Below, piece by piece: positions 51,829 to 61,804 of a stretch of DNA of 64,000 bases; position 1 is the first letter of the stretch, and every line of letters starts with the position of its first letter. Below the pieces are notes generated by a model. The model searched no databases, was not told where the DNA came from, and saw only the letters and a program-made list of their open reading frames with translations. Source of the DNA: Kaistia sp. 32K (GTDB lineage: Bacteria; Pseudomonadota; Alphaproteobacteria; Rhizobiales; Kaistiaceae); NCBI RefSeq assembly GCF_016629525.1, contig NZ_AP024269.1, forward strand, positions 4,826,501-4,890,500, written 5' to 3'. The position numbers were made by a program, and so were the translations under genes.

Positions 51829-53160
51829 TCAGCGCGGTAGCGTTCCGTTAGCGGCGAGCACGGTGCCGCCGAGATAGAGCGAGCCGCAGATCAGGATGCG
51901 CGGCGCGATGCCGGGCGGCAGCGCCTTGCGGATGGCGGCGAGCGCCGCTTCGACACTTGCCGTGGCGCTCGAAGCGATGCCGGCGGCCTCGGCCGCGGCG
52001 GCGAGCTCGACCGGATCGCGCCCGGCGTTCGAACCCTCGATCGGCACCGTGTAGACATGCTGGGCGAGGCCGGCGAAGGGGCGGAAGAAGCCGACCGGGT
52101 CCTTGGTCACCAGCATGCCGGCGATCAGGTAGAGCGGCCGCGAGACGCGCTCCTCGAGATCGGCGACCGCCTCGGCGACGACGAGCCCGGCGCCGGGGTT
52201 GTGGCCGCCGTCGAGCCACAGCTCGGCCTCGGGCGGCGCCTGGTCGACCAGCTTGCCGCTGGTCAGCCGCTGCATCCGCGCCGGCCATTCGACGTTTTGC
52301 AGACCCGCCTCGATCGCCGCGACCGGCACGTCGAGGCTGGAGCGGCGCAGCGCCGCGATGGCGGTGCCGGCGTTGACGAACTGGTGCCGGCCCGGCAGGC
52401 GCGGCGGCGGCAGGTCGATCAGCCCGTCCTCGTCCTGGTAGACGAGGCGGCCGCGCTCGGCATGCGCCACCCAGTCCTGGTTACCGACGAAGAGCGGCGC
52501 CGCGAGCTTGGACGCGTCGCGCTCGATGACGTCGAGCACGACCTGCGACTGCGGCGCGGAGACGACCGGCCGGCCGCGCTTGATGATGCCGGACTTCTCG
52601 TGCGCGATGCCGTCGAGGGCGCTGCCCAGGAACTTCTCGTGGTCGACCGAGATCGGCGTGATCACCGCGACGTCGGGCCGATCGATGATGTTGGTGGCGT
52701 CGTAGCGGCCGCCGAGGCCGACCTCGAGCAGCGTCACGTCGGCCGGATGGTCGGCGAACAGCTTGAAGGCGGCGGCGGTGGTGATCTCGAAATGGGTGAT
52801 CGGCGCGCCGTCATTGACCTTTTCGATGTCGAGCAGCGTGTCGACCAGCGCGTCCTCGTCGACGAACCGGCCGCCACCCTGTTGGCCGAGGCGGATGCGT
52901 TCGTGGAAGCGCACCAGATGCGGCGAGGTGTAGACGTGCACGGAGAGGCCGGCCGCCTCCAGCATGGCGCGCAGGAAGGCGGTGGTCGAGCCCTTGCCGT
53001 TGGTGCCGGCGATGTGCAGCACGGGGCCGAGCTTCGTCTCGGGCGCGCCGAGCTTCGCCATCAGCGGCTTCAGCCGGTCGAGCGAGAGGTCGATTTCCTT
53101 GGGGTGGAGCTGGAACAGGCGCTCCAGGATGACGGTGCTGCGGTCCATGTCGGGGTCCAT
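51829..53160 (-). CDS. folC: Bifunctional dihydrofolate/folylpolyglutamate synthase
   Basis: Adds glutamate to dihydropteroate and folates; 443 aa. The P-loop is GTNGKGST at 52-59 (in HIAGTNGKGS), with ITPISVDHEKFLG and WLDGGHNPGAG further on. Two in-frame ATGs (53160 and 53148) are both possible; the longer is listed and neither has a strong ribosome site. It is the last gene of trpF-trpB-trpA-accD-folC, 94 bp after accD. Confidence 0.94.
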   Translation of the reverse strand: MDPDMDRSTVILERLFQLHPKEIDLSLDRLKPLMAKLGAPETKLGPVLHIAGTNGKGSTTAFLRAMLEAAGLSVHVYTSPHLVRFHERIRLGQQGGGRFVDEDALVDTLLDIEKVNDGAPITHFEITTAAAFKLFADHPADVTLLEVGLGGRYDATNIIDRPDVAVITPISVDHEKFLGSALDGIAHEKSGIIKRGRPVVSAPQSQVVLDVIERDASKLAAPLFVGNQDWVAHAERGRLVYQDEDGLIDLPPPRLPGRHQFVNAGTAIAALRRSSLDVPVAAIEAGLQNVEWPARMQRLTSGKLVDQAPPEAELWLDGGHNPGAGLVVAEAVADLEERVSRPLYLIAGMLVTKDPVGFFRPFAGLAQHVYTVPIEGSNAGRDPVELAAAAEAAGIASSATASVEAALAAIRKALPPGIAPRILICGSLYLGGTVLAANGTLPR

Positions 53161-53254
53161 GAAGCGATGCCGTGGCGTGGATCCGTGTCCACGCCAAACC
53201 GGCCGCCTTCGCGGCGGCCGGCCGATCCGTTGATAAGGCGTGCCGTGGCGGCGA

Positions 53255-54187
53255 TCAGGTCGCCAGGGCGGCGTCCGGTGCGGCAAGCGCCGGCTGGGCC
53301 TTGGCGGGCTTCGTTGCCCCCTTGGCCGCGACCTTGGCGGGCTGCGGGCCGAGCACGCCGCAGAGCCGCGCAATGGTCGAGCGCAGCTGGTGGCGATGCA
53401 CGACGAGATCGACCATGCCGTGCTCGTTCAGGAATTCCGAGCGCTGGAAGCCCGGCGGCAGCTTCTCGCGGATTGTCTGCTCGATCACGCGCGGGCCGGC
53501 GAAGCCGATCAGCGCACCCGGCTCGGCGATCTGGATGTCGCCCAGCATGGCGTAGGAAGCGGTGACGCCGCCCGTGGTCGGGTTGGTCAGCACGACGATA
53601 TAGGGCAGTTTCGCCTCGCGCAGCGCGATCACGCCGGCGGTGGTGCGGGGAAGCTGCATCAGCGACAGGATGCCTTCCTGCATGCGGGCGCCGCCGGAGG
53701 CCGCGAACATGACGAAGGGCTGCTTGCGGTTCAGCGCCGCTTCCATGCCGGCGATGACAGCCTCGCCGGCGGCCATGCCGAGCGAGCCGCCCATGAAGTC
53801 GAAATCCTGCACGGCCGTGACCATCGGCACGCCCTCGACGGTGCCGGCGCCGACCAGGACGGCGTCCTGCAGGCCGGTCTTGGTGCGGGCGTCCTTCAGG
53901 CGGTCGGTATAGCGGCGCTCGTCGCGGAACTTCAGCGGGTCGACGGCGACTTCGGGGGCGGAAATCGCCTCGTACTTGCCCTCGTCGAAGAAATAGGCGA
54001 GCCGCTTCGGCGCGCTCATCCGCATGTGATAGCCCGAGTTCGGGATCACGTAGTGATTGGCCTCGAGGTCGCGATGGAACACCATCTCGCCGGTCTCGGG
54101 GCACTTGATCCAGAGGTTCTCGGGAACCTCGCGCTTGTTCAAGAGGCTCTTGATCTTCGGACGAACGACGTCGTTGATCCAGTTCAT
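53255..54187 (-). CDS. accD: Acetyl-CoA carboxylase carboxyltransferase subunit beta
   Basis: Beta subunit of the carboxyltransferase that makes malonyl-CoA; 310 aa. The crotonase-like core has [12 protein letters not shown] and [13 protein letters not shown]. The N-terminal region that holds a Cys4 zinc ribbon in E. coli reads [13 protein letters not shown]...YHMRM, leaving only Cys29, so the zinc site is missing; related Hyphomicrobiales AccD sequences share this. It lies 14 bp after trpA. AccA is not in the window. Confidence 0.95.
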   Translation of the reverse strand: MNWINDVVRPKIKSLLNKREVPENLWIKCPETGEMVFHRDLEANHYVIPNSGYHMRMSAPKRLAYFFDEGKYEAISAPEVAVDPLKFRDERRYTDRLKDARTKTGLQDAVLVGAGTVEGVPMVTAVQDFDFMGGSLGMAAGEAVIAGMEAALNRKQPFVMFAASGGARMQEGILSLMQLPRTTAGVIALREAKLPYIVVLTNPTTGGVTASYAMLGDIQIAEPGALIGFAGPRVIEQTIREKLPPGFQRSEFLNEHGMVDLVVHRHQLRSTIARLCGVLGPQPAKVAAKGATKPAKAQPALAAPDAALAT

Positions 54188-54201
54188 CGCGTAATCCTTG
54201 T

Positions 54202-55044
54202 TCAGGCTGCGACCGATTTGCGGGCCGCGCGAACGCCGCCCGCCAGATCGGAAACGAGTGCCAGGACGGCCGGCACGGTCGCGGGGGTCGCGCGGCCTTC
54301 GCTGTCGAGCGACGCCGCGACGGCCGAGACGATGGCCGAGCCGACGACGACGCCATCGGCATTCGCGCCGATCGCTGCCGCCTGTTCGGCTGTCCTGACG
54401 CCGAAACCGACGGAAACCGGTAGATGGGTGTGGCGCTTGATCCGTGCAACGGACTCGGCGACGCGGGACGCGTCGGGGGCTGCCGAGCCGGTGATGCCGT
54501 TGATCGAGACGTAGTAGACGAAGCCCGAGGTGTTCTCGAGCACGGCGGGAAGCCGCTTGTCGTCGGTGGTCGGCGTCGCCAGGCGGATGAAGTTCAATCC
54601 TGCCTGGAGCGCCGGGATGCAGAGCTCGTCATCGGCCTCCGGGGGAAGGTCGACGATGATCAGTCCGTCGACGCCGGCGGCCTTGGCCTCGGCAACGAAG
54701 GCTTCCGGGCCGTGGCTGTAGATCGGGTTGTAGTAACCCATCAGCACGATCGGCGTCGCGTCGTCCGTCTGGCGGAATTCGCGCACGAGATCGAGCGTCT
54801 TGACGAGCGTCTGGCCGCCCTTCAGCGCGCGCAGGCCAGCCGCCTGGATCGCCGGGCCGTCGGCCATCGGATCGGAGAACGGCATGCCGAGCTCGATCAC
54901 GTCGGCGCCGGCGCCGGGCAGCGCCTTCAGCAGCGCCAGCGTGGTGGCGGGGTCCGGGTCGCCGGCCGTCATGAAGGTGACGAGCGCGGGCCGTCCCTCG
55001 GACTTCAGGCTCGCGAAGCGGCGGTCGATGCGGGTTTCAGTCAT
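54202..55044 (-). CDS. trpA: Tryptophan synthase alpha chain
   Basis: Cleaves indole-3-glycerol phosphate to indole; 280 aa TIM barrel. The catalytic acids are Glu51 and Asp62 in [15 protein letters not shown]. Phosphate-binding loops near the end ([18 protein letters not shown]) are present. It begins 20 bp after trpB. Confidence 0.97.
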   Translation of the reverse strand: MTETRIDRRFASLKSEGRPALVTFMTAGDPDPATTLALLKALPGAGADVIELGMPFSDPMADGPAIQAAGLRALKGGQTLVKTLDLVREFRQTDDATPIVLMGYYNPIYSHGPEAFVAEAKAAGVDGLIIVDLPPEADDELCIPALQAGLNFIRLATPTTDDKRLPAVLENTSGFVYYVSINGITGSAAPDASRVAESVARIKRHTHLPVSVGFGVRTAEQAAAIGANADGVVVGSAIVSAVAASLDSEGRATPATVPAVLALVSDLAGGVRAARKSVAA

Positions 55045-55064
55045 GTGGATCGTGCCGCCCTTGA

Positions 55065-56284
<1,220 letters not shown>

Positions 56285-56288
<4 letters not shown>

Positions 56289-56977
56289 GACGTCATCCTC
56301 TCGCCGGCAATCGCCGGGCCTTGGTCAGCGTTGGGTCGAAAGCCGCGGATGGCGGCGATGAAGGCGTGGATCCGGTCGGGATCCTTGATGCCGGGCGCGC
56401 TCTCCACGCCCGAGGAAGCGTCGATGCCGAAGGGCCGCGTCAGCGCCAGGGCTTCCGCGACATTGTCGGCGTCGAGCCCTCCGGAAAGCATATAGGAAAG
56501 GCCGGGGTCAAGCGCATCGAGCAGATGCCAGTCGAAGGCGACTCCATTGCCACCCGGATGTTTTGCCCCCTTGGGCGGCTTGGCGTCGAGCAGCAGGCGG
56601 TCGGCGACCTCGGCGTAAGCCGGCACGCGGGCGAGGTCTTCCGTCCCGCCGATGCCGAGCGCCTTCATCACCGGCAGGCCGAACGCGTGGCGCACCGCGG
56701 CGACGCGGTCGACGCTCTCGTTTCCATGCAGCTGCAGCCAGTCGGGCTTCACCGTCTGGGCGATCTCGGCGAGGCCGGCATCGTCCATGTCGACGGTGAG
56801 CGCAACGATCCCGGCGCGGCCGCGGGCGCGCTCGGCCAAAGTCGCGGCGCGTTCCGTCGTCACGAAGCGCGGGCTCTTCGGGAAGAAGACGAAGCCGATC
56901 ATGTCCGCGCCGGCGGCAAGCGCGGCGTCGACAGTCTCCTCGGTCGAAAGACCGCAGATTTTGACGATCACGGACAT
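56285..56977 (-). CDS. trpF: Phosphoribosylanthranilate isomerase
   Basis: Third step of the tryptophan branch after anthranilate transfer; 230 aa TIM barrel. Catalytic Cys8 is in VKICGLST, and the general acid is expected in the [12 protein letters not shown] loop. [11 protein letters not shown] is the phosphate-binding end. It is the first gene of the minus-strand trpFBA-accD-folC block; trpE, trpG, trpD and trpC are elsewhere. No attenuator is evident upstream. Confidence 0.96.
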
Positions 56978-57371
56978 GGGTCAACCATCATGGGCTTCAC
57001 GGATCCCGCAAGGGATGGCGCAAGGGTTTGGCACGAAAGCGCGCGCAAGTCCAAGCAAGATGATGGCCCGGCCCCTTCGCGCGGCGTTGCGTCGGGGGGA
57101 ACCTTCACCCTTTTTATCCCTTCGGGCGAAAACACCACCCTCATCATGCTGAGGGGCCCGCAGGGCCGTCTCGAAGCACGCAGAGCGGCAGTGCCATCGA
57201 TCGATTGCATCGAGATCGTGCGTCCTTCGAGGCCCGAGCTCCGCTCGGGCACCTCAGGATGATGAAGATAGAGCCCTGCATGACGGCCGGACAGCGACGC
57301 GCGAAGGTCTCGCGTCGAGAGCGGTGCCGGTGCGCGTTTCGAGCACGCGGGCGCCTGTGCAGACCGCGCGA
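56978..57371. other. 394-bp intergenic region between trpF and lapA
   Basis: No convincing gene is seen on either strand. Its main content is a 124-bp imperfect palindromic repeat (57141-57264, listed separately). The part next to trpF must contain the trp operon promoter, but I could not identify a clear -35/-10 pair. Confidence 0.6.
57141..57264. repeat. Dispersed palindromic intergenic repeat
   Basis: Outer arms TCATCATGCTGAGG (57141-57154) and CCTCAGGATGATGA (57252-57265) are inverted copies with one mismatch; inner arms GTCTCGAAGCACGC and GCGTCCTTCGAGGC also pair. A second nested hairpin CCCGAGCTCCGCTCGGG lies at 57233-57249. Wording of the form 'CTTCGAGG...CACCTCAGGATGA' is common between genes of Hyphomicrobiales genomes, so this is likely one copy of a REP-like family. 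Confidence 0.65.
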
Positions 57372-57716
57372 TCAGGCGGCGTCGCGGCGGATGGCGGGAA
57401 GCGCGGTGGCGGGGCTGGTCGAGGCGGCCCGGTACTGGGCGTTCTCGCGGCGCATGTCCTTCGCCTCGTGCTTCAGCCGGCGGGCCTGGCGACGCCATCG
57501 GGCCTGGCCGAGCCAGGTGGCGACGCCGCCGAGGACGATGCCGACGGCGATGGCCGCGAAGACCAGCGCATAGAGCGGCATGGCGACGACGACGGCGGGA
57601 TCGGTTGTATTGAACGGATCGAGCGACAGGGCGACGTCGTGGCGGTTGGCGACCGACAGCGCGACCGCGACGATTGCGATCGGAACGAAGATGACGATCG
57701 CCAGAACCTTCTTCAT
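57372..57716 (-). CDS. lapA: LapA-domain inner-membrane protein
   Basis: The 114-aa product has two transmembrane segments (VLAIVIFVPIAIVAVALSVA and MPLYALVFAAIAVGIVLGGV) then a basic, coiled-coil-like cytoplasmic tail, the LapA (DUF1049) pattern. In enterobacteria LapA with LapB tunes LPS synthesis through LpxC degradation; no lapB is next to it here. It follows ihfB by 9 bp. Confidence 0.85.
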   Translation of the reverse strand: MKKVLAIVIFVPIAIVAVALSVANRHDVALSLDPFNTTDPAVVVAMPLYALVFAAIAVGIVLGGVATWLGQARWRRQARRLKHEAKDMRRENAQYRAASTSPATALPAIRRDAA

Positions 57717-57725
57717 CGAATTCGC

Positions 57726-58016
57726 CTACTCATCGTCACCGTCGTTGAGACGCTCGCGCATCTCCTTGCCCGTCTTGAAGAAGGGCACGTATTTCTCCGT
57801 GACCTCGACCTTCGAGCCCGTGCGCGGGTTGCGGCCCTGGCGGGCCGGGCGGTTCTTGACCGAGAACGCGCCGAAGCCGCGCAGTTCCACCCGGTCTCCG
57901 CGTGACAGAGCCTCGATGATCTCATCGAGGATCGAGTTCACGATGTGCTCCACATCCCGTTGATAGAGGTGTGGATTCTGCTCCGCGATCTTCTGTACCA
58001 GTTCGGACTTGATCAC
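57726..58016 (-). CDS. ihfB: Integration host factor beta subunit
   Basis: DNA-bending protein of the HU/IHF family, 96 aa. The signature [20 protein letters not shown] includes the Pro-containing arm that inserts in the minor groove. GTG start overlaps the sppA stop (GTGA). The neighbours sppA and rpsA are the usual ones, as rpsA-ihfB is also paired in gammaproteobacteria. The alpha subunit is elsewhere. Confidence 0.95.
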   Translation of the reverse strand: MIKSELVQKIAEQNPHLYQRDVEHIVNSILDEIIEALSRGDRVELRGFGAFSVKNRPARQGRNPRTGSKVEVTEKYVPFFKTGKEMRERLNDGDDE

Positions 58017-59017
58017 CGCGGCGCCCCCTCAGCGTCGTTCAGACCGGAGGGAGCGTGCCAAACGGATAGGAGACCGTCAAGCTGGAGTCTGGCGGGGATC
58101 AGGTCGGCGATGCCGGAGGCGCGCAGGAAGTCGGGCGAGACGCCGATTTCGCGGGCGAGCCACACGATCGCGGCGTTGCTGAAGGAGAAGGGCAGCGACG
58201 ATTCCTCGGGCTTCCAGTCGATGACACGGAGCTTGGCGTCGACGCCCTTTTCCTTGGCGAGCCAGGCGATCGCTACCTCCTCGCCGCCGATCTCGTCGAT
58301 CAGCCCGGCCTCGAGCGCTTGGTGGCCGGAGAAGACGCGGCCGTCGGCGAGCGCCAGCGCCCTCGGGCGGTCGAGCTTGCGCCGCTCGGCGACGATGTCG
58401 ACGAACCAGTTGTAGGTATCGCGGATCAGGCTGTCGATGACGGCGAGCGCTTCCGGCGTCGGCGGCGCGAAGGGCGAGGGCGCGGCCTTCAGCGGCGACG
58501 ACTTCACCTCGGTCAGCTTGATGCCGAGCTTTTCCATCGCGGCGCTGACTTCCGGCGACTGGAACAAGACGCCGATCGAGCCGGTGATCGAGCTGCGATA
58601 GGCGACGACGTGGTCGGTGGCGATGGCGCTCATATAGGCGGCCGAGGCGCCGATGGTGCGGATCGAGGCGACGGTCGGCTTCTTGGCCGAGAGCTTGCGG
58701 ATGGCGTCGTAGAGCGCCTCGCCGCCGGTGGTGGCGCCGCCGCCGGAATTGATCGAGACGATGACGCCCTGCACGGCCGGGCTGTTGCCGATCTTCTCGA
58801 TCAGCTCGAGCTGGTCGCGGTTCTCGGAGATGAAGCCGGAGAGGCTGAGGCGGGCGATATGCGGGCGCGAGCGGCCCGTGATCCCCTCGGGGCCGGCCGC
58901 CAGCAGCGCGCCGCCGACGACCGCGAGCGCGGCCGCCAGGAAGGCAAGGATGCGCCAGGTGGTCAGCTTCCGCCGGAGGCGGCGGCGGTCGATGATCTGG
59001 TCCGCGTCGAGGCTCAT
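58013..59017 (-). CDS. sppA: Signal peptide peptidase SppA, short form
   Basis: Membrane-anchored serine protease that degrades cleaved signal peptides; 334 aa, the half-length form with one domain. A transmembrane helix occupies about residues 22-41. The nucleophile is expected to be Ser125 in [10 protein letters not shown] and the general base Lys172 in LTEVKSSP, spaced as in the Bacillus enzyme. [11 protein letters not shown] is the oxyanion segment. It lies downstream of the rpsA terminator and probably uses its own promoter. Confidence 0.93.
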   Translation of the reverse strand: MSLDADQIIDRRRLRRKLTTWRILAFLAAALAVVGGALLAAGPEGITGRSRPHIARLSLSGFISENRDQLELIEKIGNSPAVQGVIVSINSGGGATTGGEALYDAIRKLSAKKPTVASIRTIGASAAYMSAIATDHVVAYRSSITGSIGVLFQSPEVSAAMEKLGIKLTEVKSSPLKAAPSPFAPPTPEALAVIDSLIRDTYNWFVDIVAERRKLDRPRALALADGRVFSGHQALEAGLIDEIGGEEVAIAWLAKEKGVDAKLRVIDWKPEESSLPFSFSNAAIVWLAREIGVSPDFLRASGIADLIPARLQLDGLLSVWHAPSGLNDAEGAPR

Positions 59018-59054
59018 GACTGTGCGTCTCCGGATATCCGCGAAGGCACAAGGG

Positions 59055-59082
59055 GTTATCTGTTTTGCGACGCGAAATCAAA
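59055..59082 (-). promoter_or_regulatory. Candidate sppA promoter
   Basis: On the minus strand TTTGAT (59082-59077) and GATAAC (59060-59055) are 16 bases apart, in the gap between the rpsA terminator and the sppA start. The leader would be about 30 nt. Confidence 0.45.
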
Positions 59083-59123
59083 CCGGCGGGCGGCAAGCGG
59101 GGCCAAGCGGGGGCGTAGAAACG

Positions 59124-59151
59124 AAAACGCCCCGGACGAGCCGGGGCGTTT
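59124..59151 (-). terminator. Rho-independent terminator of rpsA
   Basis: On the minus strand AACGCCCCGG, a 5-nt loop and CCGGGGCGTT (59150-59126) form a 10-bp stem followed by TTCG. It lies about 45 bp beyond the rpsA stop. Confidence 0.85.
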
Positions 59152-59174
59152 CCTGATTTTCGCGGGAAGCGACG

Positions 59175-59208
59175 ATTACTCGTCGTTGTCTTATTACTCG
59201 TCGTTGTC
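59175..59208. repeat. Tandem duplication across the rpsA stop codon
   Basis: The 16-mer ATTACTCGTCGTTGTC occurs twice, at 59175-59190 and 59193-59208, a unit of 18 bp. The copy at 59193-59208 encodes the end of S1 (DNDE-stop); the other copy repeats the same coding wording after the stop, again with an in-frame TAA. Confidence 0.9.
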
Positions 59209-60894
59209 CTGACGGGCCTTGAGGGCGGCGCCGAGGATGTCGCCGAGCGACGCACCCGAATCCGACGAGCCGTACTGCGCAACCGCTTCCTTCTCTTCGG
59301 CGATTTCCAGCGCCTTGATCGAGACGGCGACCTTGCGGGCCTTCTTGTCGAAGTTGGTGATGCGGGCATCGACCTTCTCGCCGGCGGCGAACCGCTCCGG
59401 ACGCTGCTCCGACCGGTCGCGCGACAGGTCGGCGCGACGGATGAAGGAGGTCAGGTCGGTGTCGGCGATGCGGACTTCGAGGCCGGCTTCGGTGACAGCC
59501 AGGATCTCGCAGGTCACGACCGCGCCCTTGCGGAGCTCGCCCGAGGCTTCGACGAACGGATCGCCGCCAACCTGCTTGATGCCGAGCGAGATGCGCTCCT
59601 TGTCGATGTCGACGTCGAGCACCTGCGCCTTGACGATGTCGCCGCGGTTGTACTCGTCGATGACCTGCTCGCCCGGACGGTTCCAGTCGAGATCCGACAG
59701 GTGGACCATGCCGTCGACGTCGCCGTCGAGGCCGATGAACAGACCGAACTCGGTCTTGTTCTTGACTTCGCCTTCGACGATCGAGCCGATCGGGTACTTC
59801 TCGGAGAAGCTCTCCCACGGGTTCGACAGGGTCTGCTTCAGGCCGAGCGAGATACGACGCTTGACCGGATCGACCTCGAGGATCATCACGTCGACTTCCT
59901 GCGAGGTCGAGACGATCTTGCCCGGATGGACGTTCTTCTTCGTCCAGGACATCTCGGAGACGTGGATCAGGCCTTCGATGCCCGGCTCGAGCTCGACGAA
60001 CGCACCGTAGTCGGTGATGTTCGTGACGCGGCCCGAGAACTTGGCGCCGACCGGATACTTCGCCTCGATGCCCGACCACGGGTCGGCCTCAAGCTGCTTC
60101 ATGCCGAGCGAGATACGGTGCGTCTCGTGGTTGACGCGGATGATCTGCACGCGGACGGTCTGGCCGATCGAGAGCACCTCGGTCGGATGGTTGATGCGGC
60201 GCCACGCGATGTCGGTGACGTGCAGCAGGCCATCGATTCCGCCGAGGTCGACGAACGCACCGTAATCGGTGATGTTCTTGACGACGCCCTCGATGATCTG
60301 ACCCTCTTCCAGGCTCTGGACGAGCTCGGAGCGCTGCTCGGCGCGGGTCTCTTCAAGCACGGTACGACGCGAGACGACGATGTTGCCGCGGCGCTTGTCC
60401 ATCTTGAGGATCTGGAAGGGCTGCGGCGTGTGCATCAGCGGGCCGACGTCGCGGACCGGACGGATGTCGACCTGCGAGCGCGGCAGGAAGGCGACGGCGC
60501 CGTCCAGATCGACGGTGAAGCCACCCTTGACCTGGTTGAAGATGACGCCCGTGACCTTCTCGTTCTTGTTGAACTGCTCCTCGAGACGGATCCAGCTCTC
60601 TTCGCGGCGCGCCTTGTCGCGCGAGAGAACGGCTTCGCCGAGAGCGTTTTCAACGCGCTCGAGATAGACCTCGACAACATCGCCGACCTTGAGCGCGTTC
60701 TCGCGGCCCGGGCCGTTGAATTCCTTGAGCGCCACGCGGCCTTCGGTCTTCAGACCGACGTCGATGACGGCGAGGTCCTTCTCGATAGCAACGATCGTAC
60801 CCTTGACGACGCTGCCTTCGAAAAGGTCTTCGTTCTGGAAGGACTCTTCGAGAAGGGCGGCGAAATCTTCGCGGGACGGATTGGTAACAGCCAT
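59194..60894 (-). CDS. rpsA: 30S ribosomal protein S1
   Basis: mRNA-binding ribosomal protein, 566 aa, with six S1 repeats of about 70-85 aa (for example ITDYGAFVDLGGIDGLLHV and ITDYGAFVELEPGIEGLIHV in the third and fourth). ATG 60894 has CAGGAG just ahead; the frame is open to 60957 without family match. It lies between cmk and ihfB-type genes as in many proteobacteria. Its promoter is predicted near 61105-61133, leaving a leader of about 200 nt where S1 may autoregulate. Confidence 0.98.
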   Translation of the reverse strand: MAVTNPSREDFAALLEESFQNEDLFEGSVVKGTIVAIEKDLAVIDVGLKTEGRVALKEFNGPGRENALKVGDVVEVYLERVENALGEAVLSRDKARREESWIRLEEQFNKNEKVTGVIFNQVKGGFTVDLDGAVAFLPRSQVDIRPVRDVGPLMHTPQPFQILKMDKRRGNIVVSRRTVLEETRAEQRSELVQSLEEGQIIEGVVKNITDYGAFVDLGGIDGLLHVTDIAWRRINHPTEVLSIGQTVRVQIIRVNHETHRISLGMKQLEADPWSGIEAKYPVGAKFSGRVTNITDYGAFVELEPGIEGLIHVSEMSWTKKNVHPGKIVSTSQEVDVMILEVDPVKRRISLGLKQTLSNPWESFSEKYPIGSIVEGEVKNKTEFGLFIGLDGDVDGMVHLSDLDWNRPGEQVIDEYNRGDIVKAQVLDVDIDKERISLGIKQVGGDPFVEASGELRKGAVVTCEILAVTEAGLEVRIADTDLTSFIRRADLSRDRSEQRPERFAAGEKVDARITNFDKKARKVAVSIKALEIAEEKEAVAQYGSSDSGASLGDILGAALKARQDNDE

Positions 60895-61104
60895 GAAAAC
60901 TCCTGGTGCCATCTCTGGCATGCGCCGGCGGTTGGTGTTGCTGAAACCCGAAATCACGATCCTGCCCTCGACGGATATCGGGGCAACCGCATGTGGCGGA
61001 CCGACGCTTCCAGACCGGGATACGGGTGTTTTTCCATGAAATTCCGACGCCGGCGCCGCATCCAGGGGATGCCCGTCGACGTCAGGACTTCGCAGATCTG
61101 GGGC

Positions 61105-61133
61105 TCTATATAGGCTCGATGCCCGTGCGGCAA
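61105..61133 (-). promoter_or_regulatory. rpsA: rpsA promoter
   Basis: On the minus strand TTGCCG (61133-61128) and TATAGA (61110-61105) have 17-bp spacing, inside a striking CCTATATAG context. The start site near 61098 gives a leader of about 200 nt before the rpsA ATG. Confidence 0.65.
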
Positions 61134-61180
61134 GGTAAAACTGGCCGATTTCCGCCCTTCCGGAGGCGTAAAACGATCAA

Positions 61181-61804
61181 TCAGTCGTGTCCGGCCTCGA
61201 CGATCGCCACCGCGGCGGCGAAGGCGGCGTCGGCGTCGAGCGCCGTCGTGTCGAGGCGGACGGCGTCGTCGGCCTGGCGCAGCGGCGCGGCGGAGCGATG
61301 CGAATCGCGCTCGTCGCGCTCCAGGATCTCGGCCAGGATCCGCTCATAGGGCACGTCGCGGCCCTTGGCGTTGAGCTCGTCGGTGCGGCGGCGGGCGCGC
61401 ACTTCCGGCGAGGCGGTGACGAAGATCTTGACGTCGGCGTCCGGGCAGATCGCCGTGCCGATGTCGCGGCCGTCGAGCACGGCGCCGGGGGCCATGCGGG
61501 CGAAATCGCGCTGGAAATCGACCAGCGCGGCGCGCACCTCGGGATGGATTGCGACGCGCGAGGCGAGCTCGCCGGCCTCGCGGCCGCGCAGATCGGCATG
61601 GCCGAGATCGGCCGGCTTCAGCGCGCGGGCGATCTCGCCGGCGGCGACGGGATCGTCGAGGTCGAGCCCCTTCTCGGCCATCAGGCGGCCAATGGCGCGG
61701 TAGAGCAGGCCGGTGTCGAGATGGTTGAGCCCGTAGTGCTGGGCGAGCTTGACGGCGATGGTGCCCTTGCCGGCGGCGGCGGGTCCGTCGATTGCGATGA
61801 TCAT
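61181..61804 (-). CDS. cmk: Cytidylate kinase
   Basis: Phosphorylates CMP and dCMP; 207 aa. The P-loop is GPAAAGKGT at 7-15, and the LDTGLLYRAIG and VLDGRDIGTAICPDA motifs are typical. The ATG overlaps the aroA stop by 4 bp (ATGA), the standard aroA-cmk-rpsA order. It ends 286 bp before the rpsA start; that gap contains the rpsA promoter and leader. Confidence 0.97.
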   Translation of the reverse strand: MIIAIDGPAAAGKGTIAVKLAQHYGLNHLDTGLLYRAIGRLMAEKGLDLDDPVAAGEIARALKPADLGHADLRGREAGELASRVAIHPEVRAALVDFQRDFARMAPGAVLDGRDIGTAICPDADVKIFVTASPEVRARRRTDELNAKGRDVPYERILAEILERDERDSHRSAAPLRQADDAVRLDTTALDADAAFAAAVAIVEAGHD

